A stretch of 64,000 nt of DNA from an uncultured beta proteobacterium (GTDB lineage Bacteria; Pseudomonadota; Gammaproteobacteria; Burkholderiales; SG8-39). The position numbers were made by a program, and so were the translations under genes. The stretch lies in the NCBI GenBank assembly GCA_903859155.1, contig CAIOLO010000130.1, forward strand, positions 1 to 64,000, read 5' to 3'. Shown here one piece after another: positions 17,525-26,917 of the stretch. Every line of letters starts with the position of its first letter. The first letter of the stretch is position 1. The notes under the pieces are model-generated. The model ran no database searches and was not told the origin of the DNA. It worked only from the letters and a program-made list of their open reading frames with translations.

Positions 17525-19876
17525 ATGGGTCAATTTTCAATGGGCCAGCCGGTCCTGCGCGAGGAGGATCCGCGCCTGCTGCGCGGCGAAGGCCGCTACA
17601 CCGCCGATCTGGAACTGCCGCGCAATACGCTTTTCGGCCATGTGGTGCGCTCCACGCATGCCCATGCCCGCATCGTCTCGATCAATACCGCACAGGCGAA
17701 GGAAGCCCCGGGCGTGGTGGCGGTCTATACCGGCGCGGACATTGCCGAGGACAATCTGGGCACCATCGTCTGCCGCATGCCCATGAAACGACCCGACGGC
17801 AGCCCGATGCATCAGTCGGGCATGTTCGGCCTGGTTCGCGACCGGGTGCGCATGGTGGGCGACGTGGTCGCCTTCGTTGTCGCTGAAACCCAGTGGCAGG
17901 CCAGGGATGCAGCAGAACTGGTCGAGATTGAATACGATCCCCTGCCACCGGTCGTCCTCGCAAGCGAGGCCGTCAAACCCGGCGCGCCGATACTCTGGGC
18001 CGACTGTCCTGACAATACCGCCTGGATCTATGAAGCCGGCGACAAGGCCGCGGTAGAGGCCGCCTTCGCCGCTGCCGCACACGTGGTGCGCCAGGAACTC
18101 TATATCAACCGTGTCACCAACGCCGCCATAGAGGCGCGCGGCTGCATCGGCCATTTCGATCCGCACACGCAGCGCACCACCCTCTACGGCGGCATCGCCT
18201 GGGGTCATACCGCAAGGCGCCTGTTCGCAAATGAGATATTCAATATTCCCGAGCACCAGTTTCGCGTGCTGGCCGGCGACATCGGCGGCTCCTTCGGCTC
18301 GAAAGGCAATACCTCCAACGAAAACCTGGTGACGCTGTGGGCCTCGAGGCGGCTTGGCCGGCCGGTGAAATGGATGGCCGAGCGCAGCGAAACCATGCTC
18401 GCCGACGACCATGCCCGGGACAACCACGTCGAGGCGGAACTCGCACTCGATGCCGGGGGCCGGTTCCTTGCGGTGCGGGTGAGGACGCTCGCCAACATGG
18501 GGGCCTATCTGTATGCCGACCGCCAGTTGTCGCCGGCTTTCTCCAACGTGGGGGGCATCTCCGGCACCTATGTCATTCCCGCCATGCAGGTCACCGTGAG
18601 GGGTGTCTACACCAACACCTCCACGACGGCGACCTATCGCGGCGCCGGCAGGCCCGAGGCGGCCTACATCATCGAGCGCATCATCGACATCGCCGCGCAG
18701 AGGCTGGGCATGGATCCGCTGGCAATGCGCCGGCTGAACGCCATTCCGAAAATCGACAAGCCCTGGAAAACCGCACTCACCTTCGTCTACGACAGCGGCA
18801 ACTTCGGCCAGAACCTGGAGGACGCCGCCAAGCTGGCCGATTACGCCGGATTCGACGCGCGGCGCGCCGAATCCGCCAGAGGCGGCCTGTTGCGCGGCAT
18901 CGGCGTGACCAACACCATCGAACGCTCTTCGCCGCCGCTGCCTGAAACCGCCGAAATCCGCTTCGACGCCACCGGCACACTGACTCTTCTCGTCGGCACC
19001 AAATCACAAGGCCAGAGCCACGACCAGATGTACAAGATCCTGCTCTCGCACCTGCTCGGCGTCGATTCCCGCGACGTTCGGCTGCTCGAGGGCGACACCG
19101 ATGCGTCCCCGTTCGGCATCGGTACCTTCGGCTCGCGCTCGGCCGTAAGCGGCGGCAACGCGGTGCATCTGGCATCGGGAAAGATCATTGCCAAGGGCAG
19201 GAAAATCGCGGCACATCTGCTGGAGGCCGCGGAGTCGGACATCGTTTTTGAAAGCGGCAGGTTCGTGGTAGCGGGCACCGACCGGTCAATCGAACTGAAG
19301 AAGGTGGCACAGGCCGCCTGCGAACCGCTGAAACTGCCCAGGGGACTCGAGCCGGGTCTGTACGAAACCGGCACCTTCGTCAGCCAACCGACTTTTCCGA
19401 CCGGCTGCCACATCTGCGAAGTCGAAGTCGACCCGGAAACCGGCAAGGTGGACGTGGTGGCCTATTACGTCATCGATGATGTTGGCACCATCATCAACTA
19501 CCTGACACTCAAGGGCCAGATTCACGGCGGTATCGGCCAGGGCCTCGGTCAGGCGCTGATGGAGGATGTGCTCTACGACCGTGAAAGCGGCCAGCTGCTC
19601 ACCGGCTCCTTCCTGGACTACTGCATGCCGCGCGCCGACAATCTGCCCGCCATCGAGGTGCATTCTCACCCCGCGCCCACCCCCACCAATCCGCTGGGCG
19701 TTAAAGGTGCCGGCGAGGCGGGTACGGTGGGCGCATTATCCTGCGTCAGCAACGCCGTGATCAACGCGCTGGCCCCGCTGGGGGTGACGCATATCGACAT
19801 GCCGGCCACGCCGCAGAGGGTGTGGCGCGCCATTCAAAACCGGCGCGAGGCGAAGGGGATTGCGGGGGCGCAGTAA
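17525..19876 (+). CDS. Molybdenum hydroxylase large subunit (xanthine dehydrogenase/CoxL family)
   Basis: A 783-residue molybdopterin-cytosine-dinucleotide-binding subunit. It opens with [20 protein letters not shown], typical of CoxL-like proteins, has the GGSFGSKG loop near 255-262 and the catalytic glutamate in GVKGAGEAG near residue 731. The active-site loop reads [10 protein letters not shown] near 370-378, without the cysteine that marks true CO dehydrogenase (AYRCSFR), so an aldehyde or N-heterocycle hydroxylase is more likely. Genes for the FAD and 2Fe-2S subunits, normally adjacent, are absent on both sides. AAAGGTGG precedes the ATG. Confidence 0.9.
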   Translation: MGQFSMGQPVLREEDPRLLRGEGRYTADLELPRNTLFGHVVRSTHAHARIVSINTAQAKEAPGVVAVYTGADIAEDNLGTIVCRMPMKRPDGSPMHQSGMFGLVRDRVRMVGDVVAFVVAETQWQARDAAELVEIEYDPLPPVVLASEAVKPGAPILWADCPDNTAWIYEAGDKAAVEAAFAAAAHVVRQELYINRVTNAAIEARGCIGHFDPHTQRTTLYGGIAWGHTARRLFANEIFNIPEHQFRVLAGDIGGSFGSKGNTSNENLVTLWASRRLGRPVKWMAERSETMLADDHARDNHVEAELALDAGGRFLAVRVRTLANMGAYLYADRQLSPAFSNVGGISGTYVIPAMQVTVRGVYTNTSTTATYRGAGRPEAAYIIERIIDIAAQRLGMDPLAMRRLNAIPKIDKPWKTALTFVYDSGNFGQNLEDAAKLADYAGFDARRAESARGGLLRGIGVTNTIERSSPPLPETAEIRFDATGTLTLLVGTKSQGQSHDQMYKILLSHLLGVDSRDVRLLEGDTDASPFGIGTFGSRSAVSGGNAVHLASGKIIAKGRKIAAHLLEAAESDIVFESGRFVVAGTDRSIELKKVAQAACEPLKLPRGLEPGLYETGTFVSQPTFPTGCHICEVEVDPETGKVDVVAYYVIDDVGTIINYLTLKGQIHGGIGQGLGQALMEDVLYDRESGQLLTGSFLDYCMPRADNLPAIEVHSHPAPTPTNPLGVKGAGEAGTVGALSCVSNAVINALAPLGVTHIDMPATPQRVWRAIQNRREAKGIAGAQ

Positions 19877-19941
19877 CCCAATGACAGGGGACCCCATTGC
19901 CACAAAGGATCCCATTTCCCCGTTCTGACGCTTTCCGCTTT

Positions 19942-20919
19942 TTATTCCGGCTGTATCCCCGCTGCCTTGATGATCTTGCCAAAGATATCGAATCCTGCCA
20001 TGTACATCCGCAGGAATTCCTGCGGATTGTTGGCGATCACGATCACGCCCATGGAATCGAATTTGGGGACGAGATCCGGCGCTTTGAGCGCCTTGACCAG
20101 TTCACCGTTGACACGCGCGAGCAGCGGCGCGGGCATATTGGCGGGTCCGAGAAATCCGAACCAGGAATCCGGCCGCGTGAATCCAGTCAGCGATTCCGAA
20201 GTCGTCGGAATATCCGGCAGCACCGACCAGCGCTGCGGATTGAGCACGGCAAGAACCTTGAGTTTGTTCGATTTCATCAGCGGAATCACGTTATTGACGG
20301 CGCTGAATACCATGTCAACCTGACCGGTCGCGGTCTCCTGCACCGCCTGCACTATTCCCTTGTAGGGCACGTGCAGGAGGCTTACTCCCTGCGATGATTG
20401 AAACATCTCGCCGATCAGGTGAAATGCATTGCCGACCCCGGCCGAACCATAGCTCACTTTGCCGGGAGACTTCTTGGCGTACTCGACCAGTTCTTTCACG
20501 CTATTGACCGGCATCGCCGGATTGACCGCCAACACCGTCACCGCATCCACGGCCGCCGTGATCGGCGTGACGTCCTTGCGCGGGTCGTAGGGCAGCTTCT
20601 TGACCAGGTAGGGTGCGCTGATGTGCGTACTGACCGTGGTCGAAAGTATGGTGTAACCGTCCGGCGCCGAGCGCGCGACGAACTCCGAACCGATCTGGCC
20701 ATTGGCGCCGGCGCGGTTCTCTACGACAAAAGGCTGTCCGGTGCTTTCCGCGGCCTTTTGCGCAACCACTCGCGTCATGATGTCCAGCGTCGCGCCGGGC
20801 GGAAACGGCACAATGACGCGCACCGGCTTGACCGGCCAGGATTGCGCCGATACCGCGAGCGGCAAAAGGCACAAACCAGCCACGATCAGGCACTTCGCAG
20901 GCAGCCGGGGAAATATCAT
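19942..20919 (-). CDS. Bug/TctC-family periplasmic solute receptor
   Basis: A 325-residue receptor with a signal peptide ending near AVSAQS, then WPVKPVRVIVPFPPGATLD, VENRAGANGQIGSEFVARSAPDGYT, LPYDPRKDVTPI and VPYKGIVQ, all in family order. It binds a carboxylate in the periplasm. The start at 20919 is fixed by AAGGAG seven bases upstream; a long frame reaching 21105 would bury the signal peptide and is rejected. It is monocistronic, convergent with the molybdenum hydroxylase gene and divergent from an SRPBCC gene. Confidence 0.93.
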   Translation of the reverse strand: MIFPRLPAKCLIVAGLCLLPLAVSAQSWPVKPVRVIVPFPPGATLDIMTRVVAQKAAESTGQPFVVENRAGANGQIGSEFVARSAPDGYTILSTTVSTHISAPYLVKKLPYDPRKDVTPITAAVDAVTVLAVNPAMPVNSVKELVEYAKKSPGKVSYGSAGVGNAFHLIGEMFQSSQGVSLLHVPYKGIVQAVQETATGQVDMVFSAVNNVIPLMKSNKLKVLAVLNPQRWSVLPDIPTTSESLTGFTRPDSWFGFLGPANMPAPLLARVNGELVKALKAPDLVPKFDSMGVIVIANNPQEFLRMYMAGFDIFGKIIKAAGIQPE

Positions 20920-21078
20920 AATGAACTCCTTGAGATTCACATCCAGAGACCAAGAGTTTAACTCGCAATGCGACCGTGGTGAGCTCTCCTGACAGCCAGG
21001 CTGAAATCCGCCCGAGGTACTCACTGGCGCATTACGAGAGCAGAATAAGGCCGCAGGACCACGAATCCGGAGACAAGC

Positions 21079-21552
21079 ATGGATCAATTGACCACCCGGC
21101 ACCACAGCTTCGCCATAGAGTGCCGTTTCGAAGCAGCGCCCGCGCAGGTTTTCAGGGCCTGGGCGGACCCGTCAGTGAAGGGACGCTGGTTTGCCGGCCC
21201 GCGCGACAAATGGAAGGAAAAGATCCGCGAGTTCAACTTCAGGGTCGGTGGACGCGAGCGGCTGGTCGGCACCTTCACCGGCGGCGCGGTCTCCACCTTC
21301 GATGCCCGCTACCTGGACATCGTTCAGGACCAGCGCATCGTCTACCAATACGACATGTACCTCGACCAGAAAAGGATTTCCATTTCACTCGCGACCGTCG
21401 CCCTCAGGTCATCGGTCGCAGGCACGCGCATGACCTTCACCGAGCAGGCGGTATTCCTGGATGGCTTTGACGACGCCGGTGGAAGGGAAAGAGGGACGCG
21501 CGCCCTGTTCGAGCAGCTTGCGGAGACCCTCCGGGCGAAGGTTGCCGGCTGA
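21079..21552 (+). CDS. SRPBCC (AHSA1-like) domain protein
   Basis: A 157-residue single-domain protein. The opening IECRFEAAPAQVFRAWADPS and RWFAGP, and the later TRMTFTEQAVFLDGFDD followed by a C-terminal helix, match the AHSA1 branch of the START/SRPBCC fold, which binds hydrophobic ligands in a deep cavity. Enzyme, carrier and stress-protein roles all occur in this family, so the function is open. It diverges from the Bug gene at 19942-20919 with about 160 bases between them and may share a control region with it. Confidence 0.85.
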   Translation: MDQLTTRHHSFAIECRFEAAPAQVFRAWADPSVKGRWFAGPRDKWKEKIREFNFRVGGRERLVGTFTGGAVSTFDARYLDIVQDQRIVYQYDMYLDQKRISISLATVALRSSVAGTRMTFTEQAVFLDGFDDAGGRERGTRALFEQLAETLRAKVAG

Positions 21553-21662
21553 TGTTTCGGCTCGTCAATACCTGGCGCAGTTGCCAGATTCAATAACCCA
21601 ACTGCCCAGCAATGACTGCCCGCCGTGTCTTTATTCAATGATAAGTTTAAGTTATCTCAGCT

Positions 21663-23411
21663 TTACCCGCTCAGCTGACGGCGCCTGTCCGCGGTCGCCT
21701 CGACATCGATGGACTGATCCGCGCGCAACACCACGCCGTACCGTTCCCGCGCAGTTTCGGCGCTGACCAAGCCCTCGATCACGTCCCATTGCACGCGTTC
21801 CGGTTCGCGCTCCAGCGGATTTCCCCAACCCCCGCCGCCCGGCGATTGACCGATCACCTGGGCATCCGCCGGGACCGGTTGGCGCATGCCCATGACGTGC
21901 TGGTAGCCGGTTTCGCCTTTCTTTTTCAGCAAATAGCCGCCGCCGGTACCACTGTCGCCGCCCCACAAGCCCCACGGCGGGCAGCCCTCGCGGTGCGTGG
22001 CGGTGAAGTTCCAGCGGCCATCGACGAAATTCTTCACATGCAGGTCGATGCCCAGGCCGCCGCGCCAGCGTCCCGCACCGCCGGAATCCGGGCGCAGGCG
22101 ACGCGCCTCGATCATGATCGGGCATTTCAATTCGATGCCCTCGATGGAACCGTTGCGAACATCGCCCTGGCAGGAGGAAACGGCTCCCGATTCGCCGTCC
22201 TCGAACGGGCGCCCGCCCCAGCCGCCGCCGTCGATGGTCTGCAGCACGAAGCGCCGGCCGGTCTTGGGATGATTGCCGAAGAAGGTATGCCCGCCCATGT
22301 TGGCGTGGTGAGCGGCGGGAGTGCTGTCCTTCATCGCCGGGGCCAGCGCCTTGAGGATCGTGTCCACGGTCAGGTTGATGGTGGTCGACCACTGCGCCAT
22401 CGGGATCGGATAGCGCGCCATCATGATGCTGCCCTCGGGAATGATGCAGGTCAGCGCGCGGAATCCGCCCTCGTTTACGGGCTCGAGCGGCGCGGTCAAC
22501 GCCTTGTACGCAATGCGCGGTCCTGCGTAGGTGCGCGCGTTCACCGACACCGGGCGCTCGGGCGAGCTGCCGCTCATGTCCACCGTCATGTGGCCCCGGT
22601 CGATGGTGACCTTGACCTTGATGTTGATCTTGTCCTTCGGGTTGATCCCGTCGCCGTCGAGGAAAGACTCCGCCTCGTAGACGCCATCGGTGAACTTTGA
22701 CACCACATTGCGGCATTTCTGTTCGGCTTCGTCATAAATCTGCTCGAGTGCCGCAAGCACCGTCTGCTTGCCATAGCGCTTGAAAATCTCCTCCAGGCGC
22801 CGCACGCCCAGTTTGCAGGCTGCGATCTGCGATTTCATGTCGCCCATCGACGCCTCCGGAAAGCGGATGTTGTCGCTCACCATGCGGTAGAGCATCTCAT
22901 TCACCCTGCCGCCCTCGTAGATCTTCAGCTGGTCGAACTGCAGCCCTTCCATCCAGGGATCGGGCACGCTCGGCCCCGCGCCAAAACCGGTGGAAGCGCC
23001 GCCGACGTCGATCCAGTGCGCGCGCACCATGGTGAACATGATGAGCTCGCCCTCAAAGAAGAACGGCACGTAGATAACCACGTTGTTTAAATGTTGACCT
23101 GCCACCGCCTGGTGGTTGGTGAGGATCACATCGCCGGGCTTGAAACCCTCCTTGCCGTAGCGCTTCATGCCCTCGACGATCAACACGCCCAGGTCGGCCA
23201 CGAAGTGCGACACCCCGCCCACGTTCTGGCTCACCAGGTCGCCCTCGGTGGTCAGGACCGCGGTGCAGAAATCGCGCACCTCGTAGATCATCATGTTGTA
23301 AGAGGTGCGCTGCAGGTCGGCGGCCATCTCGGTGGATATCGCCGGCAGCGCGTTGCGGATCACCTCCAGCGTGACCGGATCGAGCCTTGCACTTTTTACC
23401 CTGGTGTCCAT
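21663..23411 (-). CDS. Hydantoinase B/oxoprolinase-family protein
   Basis: A 582-residue protein of the HyuB family, whose members form the B subunit of ATP-dependent hydantoinases, 5-oxoprolinases or acetophenone carboxylases. LDPVTLEVIRNALPAISTEMAADLQRTSYN-type N terminus, DVILTNHQAVAGQHLNNVV and the Gly-rich GGGGWGNPLER C terminus are typical. The partner HyuA subunit, usually next door, is absent, so it must use a distant HyuA or act alone. The ATG at 23411 has GGGA six bases upstream and is preferred to 23447. It is the last gene of a six-gene operon, 33 bases after the oxygenase gene. Confidence 0.88.
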   Translation of the reverse strand: MDTRVKSARLDPVTLEVIRNALPAISTEMAADLQRTSYNMMIYEVRDFCTAVLTTEGDLVSQNVGGVSHFVADLGVLIVEGMKRYGKEGFKPGDVILTNHQAVAGQHLNNVVIYVPFFFEGELIMFTMVRAHWIDVGGASTGFGAGPSVPDPWMEGLQFDQLKIYEGGRVNEMLYRMVSDNIRFPEASMGDMKSQIAACKLGVRRLEEIFKRYGKQTVLAALEQIYDEAEQKCRNVVSKFTDGVYEAESFLDGDGINPKDKINIKVKVTIDRGHMTVDMSGSSPERPVSVNARTYAGPRIAYKALTAPLEPVNEGGFRALTCIIPEGSIMMARYPIPMAQWSTTINLTVDTILKALAPAMKDSTPAAHHANMGGHTFFGNHPKTGRRFVLQTIDGGGWGGRPFEDGESGAVSSCQGDVRNGSIEGIELKCPIMIEARRLRPDSGGAGRWRGGLGIDLHVKNFVDGRWNFTATHREGCPPWGLWGGDSGTGGGYLLKKKGETGYQHVMGMRQPVPADAQVIGQSPGGGGWGNPLEREPERVQWDVIEGLVSAETARERYGVVLRADQSIDVEATADRRRQLSG

Positions 23412-23443
23412 GGAATCCCTTGATTGGTTGCGAGGCGGGTCAA

Positions 23444-24397
23444 TCACGCCTTCTGGGTTTTGCGATACGCATAGGTTTTATCCAGCCCCTGCTTGTAGTA
23501 ATCGCCGAAGGTGATGGGCGGATACTTTGCCGGGTTCCCCGGTCCCTGGCAGCTTTCGATGCACGCCACTTTGGCGCGATAGGCGGGGTCGAAGAAGGTC
23601 GGCAGGGAGTAGCGCGAACGCTGCGGGTTGTTGATCACCTGGTGCAGCGTCGAGACCCACTTGTCGTTGGTCCAGCGCATCAGCATGTCGCCGATGTTTA
23701 TGATCATGGCCCCGGGCAGGCTGGGCGCCTCGATCCAGCCGCCACCGCGCTTTCTCACCGCCAAGCCCCCGATATCGTCCTGCGCAAGCAGGGTCAGGCA
23801 GCCGTAGTCGGTATGCGGCGGATTGCCGAACTGGTTCTCAGGCCGCGCCCCCGGACTGGCCGGGTAATGCATGATGCGCACCAGTGGAATCGGCTTTTCG
23901 TAATATGGCGCGAAAAAATGTTCGTCCAATCGCAGCGCCAGCGCGCAGGCGCGCAACAGATCATTGCCCAGCGAAAACACCTGTTTGAAGTAAGCCTCCA
24001 TCGGCGTCCTGAATCCGGGCATCGCCGAGGGCCACTGGTTCGCTGCGTGCAGCGGCAGGCCGGCTTTCACATCGGGATCGTCCGCTCCGAGATCGAGGCC
24101 GAAGAAAAACGATTCGTTGAGGTTGGGCAGGTACCCCTCGCGGGTCACGTCCATGTATGCCTGGTAGCCGCGCTGTTCGCGAATCCTTATTTCACCCTTG
24201 GCCTGCGGCGGCAGATCAAAAAACTCTCTCCCCGCAGCGAACGCCGCATCGGTCACAGCCTGCGCAATGCCATGATTGGCAAGGTAGAGAAAACCAATGG
24301 ACTCGGCTGCTTCGGCTATGGCGCGCGGTACCTCGGTGCGGCCACGCGCGCTGCCGGAGAGAAACGGTGCGAAATCGATGATCGGAAGGCGGTCCAT
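23444..24397 (-). CDS. Isopenicillin-N-synthase-like Fe(II)/2-oxoglutarate oxygenase
   Basis: A 317-residue protein of the plant-type 2OG-Fe(II) oxygenase family. The N-terminal LPIIDFAPF and FLYLANHGI are typical DIOX_N segments. The iron triad His195, Asp197 (HTDYGCLTLLAQD) and His252 is complete, and the RxS co-substrate motif is Arg262-Tyr-Ser264. A hydroxylation, desaturation or ring-closure reaction on a small acid is expected. The start at 24397 lies five bases after the previous gene's stop; the long frame to 24589 overlaps that gene and is rejected. Its place between a dehydratase-like and a hydantoinase-like gene suggests a catabolic step. Confidence 0.88.
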   Translation of the reverse strand: MDRLPIIDFAPFLSGSARGRTEVPRAIAEAAESIGFLYLANHGIAQAVTDAAFAAGREFFDLPPQAKGEIRIREQRGYQAYMDVTREGYLPNLNESFFFGLDLGADDPDVKAGLPLHAANQWPSAMPGFRTPMEAYFKQVFSLGNDLLRACALALRLDEHFFAPYYEKPIPLVRIMHYPASPGARPENQFGNPPHTDYGCLTLLAQDDIGGLAVRKRGGGWIEAPSLPGAMIINIGDMLMRWTNDKWVSTLHQVINNPQRSRYSLPTFFDPAYRAKVACIESCQGPGNPAKYPPITFGDYYKQGLDKTYAYRKTQKA

Positions 24398-24402
24398 CCG
24401 GC

Positions 24403-25797
24403 TTATGCTTTCTTCTTTGCAAACTCGAGCAGCGGGTGCACCGAGGCAAGCGCCTCTGCGTTGAGAATTTGCTCCTGCAGATTCACGGCCGCGGTGGCGC
24501 CGATTTTCGCGCCGGCGAGGTCGAGAAACTTTTTCGACACCAGCTTGCGCTGATAGGGGAAATCGCACAGCGGCTCGTAGGTGTCGCATTGCGCGGTGAA
24601 GCGCCTGCCGTCGGTCAGTTCGATGGTCGAGATCGACAATCCGGCTTTGAGTTCGTCCCTGCCAATGACCTCGATTCGAGCGGCGAGTCCGACCAGGCCA
24701 GGGTCCGCCGCGCGCCTTTCGTTGTAGGCCGAGATCGCGTGCGTGTCATCGCCCAGCAGCGTCATCGCCGCGGTTGCCTTCAAGCTGAATTTCATTTCCA
24801 GGCCGGTCGTCGGCTGCTGGATATTGCAAACCGCCAGATGCGGCGCCGGCACCTTCAACTCGACACGCTTTATGTCGGCGAGCTGAATCGCATTTTCGCG
24901 GCGCAGCTTGAGCAGATTTTCAATGCTGCTGTGCGTCAGCTGGCAGGCCGCATGCTGCTTGTACACGGTGTCCAGGATGAAAAAGCGTCCCTTGGCGGCA
25001 AACAGGCGGTCGTCGTGCACGCCGGTTGCGTGCGTGGCGAGAAATCCCTCAGGCGCCTCCAGCGCATCGGGACGCGCGATCCAGTCGCGCCGTGCCAGGT
25101 GCCCGGCGATAACTCCGTTGGTGGCCGCCTTGCCGGAATGAAACGGCTTTGACATGGTGCCGCCGGAGGCCAGCAGGCCAGCAGCCTGCGTCGCCGCAAT
25201 GCCCAGCGCGTGCGCCCATTGCCGGGGATTGAGCCCGAGCAGCTGTGATGCCACTGCGGCCGCGCCAAACGGCACCAGATTGCCGGTGGGATGAAAGCCC
25301 TTGCGCAGATAGGGCTGGTTCAGCAGCGTGCCCACGCGACAGCCGGTTTCAACGCCCGCCACCACCGCACGGATGAAATCCATGCCGGAAGCCCCTTGCG
25401 CTTCGGCCATGGCCAATGCTGCGGCCACATTGGCTGGCGTGGTATGGCCGCGCATGGCGAGATTGGCGTCGGAAAAATCCAGGGCGTCTGCCATCGCGCC
25501 ATTGATGAGTGCCGCATAGGCCGTGGAGGTTTTCTCGCCGTGATAAACCACCGTGGCCAGCGGATTGCCACCCTGCTCGCGCGCTTCGGCGCGCAGCATT
25601 TCCACCAGAGGCTCGTCCGCCCCGCCGATGGCAATACCGAACCAGTCGAGCACACTTTGTCGCGCGGCTTCGATGACATCACCGGGCAAGGGTGTCGACA
25701 TCAGCGCTCGCACGTCCTCGACAATGAATGCCGTAATCCCCTGGACCGGCGTGTAGCTGCCAGCCGCGCCCTGTTTTTCCTTTTCCAAGGTATTCAT
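24403..25797 (-). CDS. MmgE/PrpD-family dehydratase or decarboxylase
   Basis: A 464-residue protein of the 2-methylcitrate dehydratase family, which also contains cis-aconitate decarboxylase and iminodisuccinate epimerase. ALDFSDANLAMRGHTTP (catalytic Asp/His region), GFHPTG and GGTMSKPFHSGKAATNG (Lys and His of the active site) are intact. GGAGGG ten bases before the ATG at 25797 fixes the start. It follows the second dehydrogenase by four bases. It is clearly a paralogue of the protein at 30946-32328, sharing most of these motifs, but sits in a different operon. A tricarboxylate- or imino-acid-like substrate is inference. Confidence 0.88.
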   Translation of the reverse strand: MNTLEKEKQGAAGSYTPVQGITAFIVEDVRALMSTPLPGDVIEAARQSVLDWFGIAIGGADEPLVEMLRAEAREQGGNPLATVVYHGEKTSTAYAALINGAMADALDFSDANLAMRGHTTPANVAAALAMAEAQGASGMDFIRAVVAGVETGCRVGTLLNQPYLRKGFHPTGNLVPFGAAAVASQLLGLNPRQWAHALGIAATQAAGLLASGGTMSKPFHSGKAATNGVIAGHLARRDWIARPDALEAPEGFLATHATGVHDDRLFAAKGRFFILDTVYKQHAACQLTHSSIENLLKLRRENAIQLADIKRVELKVPAPHLAVCNIQQPTTGLEMKFSLKATAAMTLLGDDTHAISAYNERRAADPGLVGLAARIEVIGRDELKAGLSISTIELTDGRRFTAQCDTYEPLCDFPYQRKLVSKKFLDLAGAKIGATAAVNLQEQILNAEALASVHPLLEFAKKKA

Positions 25798-25801
25798 GTT
25801 T

Positions 25802-26917
25802 TCATTCCCTCCAATCAAGAACAACGCCCATCGCATCCCTGGATTCGCAGATCAATTGGTAAGCCCCTGCGGCCTGCGCCACCGGCATTGTGTGTGTGAG
25901 CAGCGCCGCAGAATCGACGCGCCGCTGACACACGAGATCGAGTATCAGGCGGGTGTCGTCCCAGTCGGTCCAGTTGCCCGGCACACTGGTGTGCACCGGA
26001 CGCGTCAGGGCATGCACGCCGATGACATCCAGCCCCTGCTTGTGAACCTCGGTGTAGAAGTCCACGCATCCGGTGACGCCTCGCGTCGAACCAAGCAGCA
26101 CCACGCGACCGTTTTTGGCGCATAGCCGGAACGCCTGTGGAATCGCCTCGGGCCGACCGGTCGCCTCGACCACCACCGGCGGCTTCACCCCCGCCATCAG
26201 GGGATGGCCGGCCGGCAGGTCGCCGGCACCGGAGAACACCGCATCCACGCCGCAATCAATCGCAAACTTGCGGCGCTCCGCCGAAGGATCCAGTCCCAAC
26301 ACAGGGTAGGCTCCCTGCAGTCTGGCAAACTGCGCCGCGCACAGCCCAATGGGGCCCAAGCCGACGATGAGCACCGCTTCGCCCAACTCAACACGCGCGC
26401 GGCGTACGCCGTGCAGGCCAACCTTGGCCAGACTGAACAGGGAGCAGGCCTGCAAGGTGCGCGCGTCTGTGTGATCGGCCAGCGGCCAGATAAGGTGATG
26501 TGGCGTGAAGCTGGCTTCGGGGGAAAGGGCGGAGTGGTATTGGTCGCGATACTTCTGCGACAGCAGGCCATTGCCGACTGTCGCCGGTAACACCACATGG
26601 GAAACATGAGGCTGTTCCGTAACGACCAGCTGTCCGGGTCGGTAACTGCCTACCTTCGCGCCGACCGCGGCGATGCGACCGACATTGGCATAGCCCGGTT
26701 GAAACGGAAACCCCTTGGTCCGCGTCATGGTGTTCTCTTCGGCGAGCAGGTGCGCGCGTTCCGTCCCCGGGCTGACCGACGAATACAAAGTCTCTATCAG
26801 TATCTGGTCCTCGGCGGGTACGGGTACCTCGAACGTTTCAATCGCGACCTTGCCCACAGCTTCGAATACAACGCGGCGCGACCGGATGGCCTCGGCGCCT
26901 CTTGCCAGGGCTTGCAC
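25802..26917 (-). CDS. MDR-family dehydrogenase without zinc ligands (BchC-like)
   Basis: A 371-residue medium-chain dehydrogenase/reductase with the nucleotide-binding GLGPIG motif and a Rossmann fold in the second half. The catalytic zinc positions are not conserved. The usual CG(S/T)D segment is SSVSPGTERA and the GHE segment is PGYANVG, a pattern known from the zinc-independent BchC-like branch. The GTG start overlaps the stop codon of the preceding dehydrogenase gene (TAGTG), implying translational coupling. It is a tandem paralogue of that gene, and the pair may form a heteromer. Substrate unknown. Confidence 0.87.
   Translation of the reverse strand: MQALARGAEAIRSRRVVFEAVGKVAIETFEVPVPAEDQILIETLYSSVSPGTERAHLLAEENTMTRTKGFPFQPGYANVGRIAAVGAKVGSYRPGQLVVTEQPHVSHVVLPATVGNGLLSQKYRDQYHSALSPEASFTPHHLIWPLADHTDARTLQACSLFSLAKVGLHGVRRARVELGEAVLIVGLGPIGLCAAQFARLQGAYPVLGLDPSAERRKFAIDCGVDAVFSGAGDLPAGHPLMAGVKPPVVVEATGRPEAIPQAFRLCAKNGRVVLLGSTRGVTGCVDFYTEVHKQGLDVIGVHALTRPVHTSVPGNWTDWDDTRLILDLVCQRRVDSAALLTHTMPVAQAAGAYQLICESRDAMGVVLDWRE

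Noticed and set aside
17525-19876. Carbon monoxide dehydrogenase large subunit
   Set aside because: The CO-dehydrogenase active-site cysteine loop is absent and no coxM/coxS genes are adjacent.
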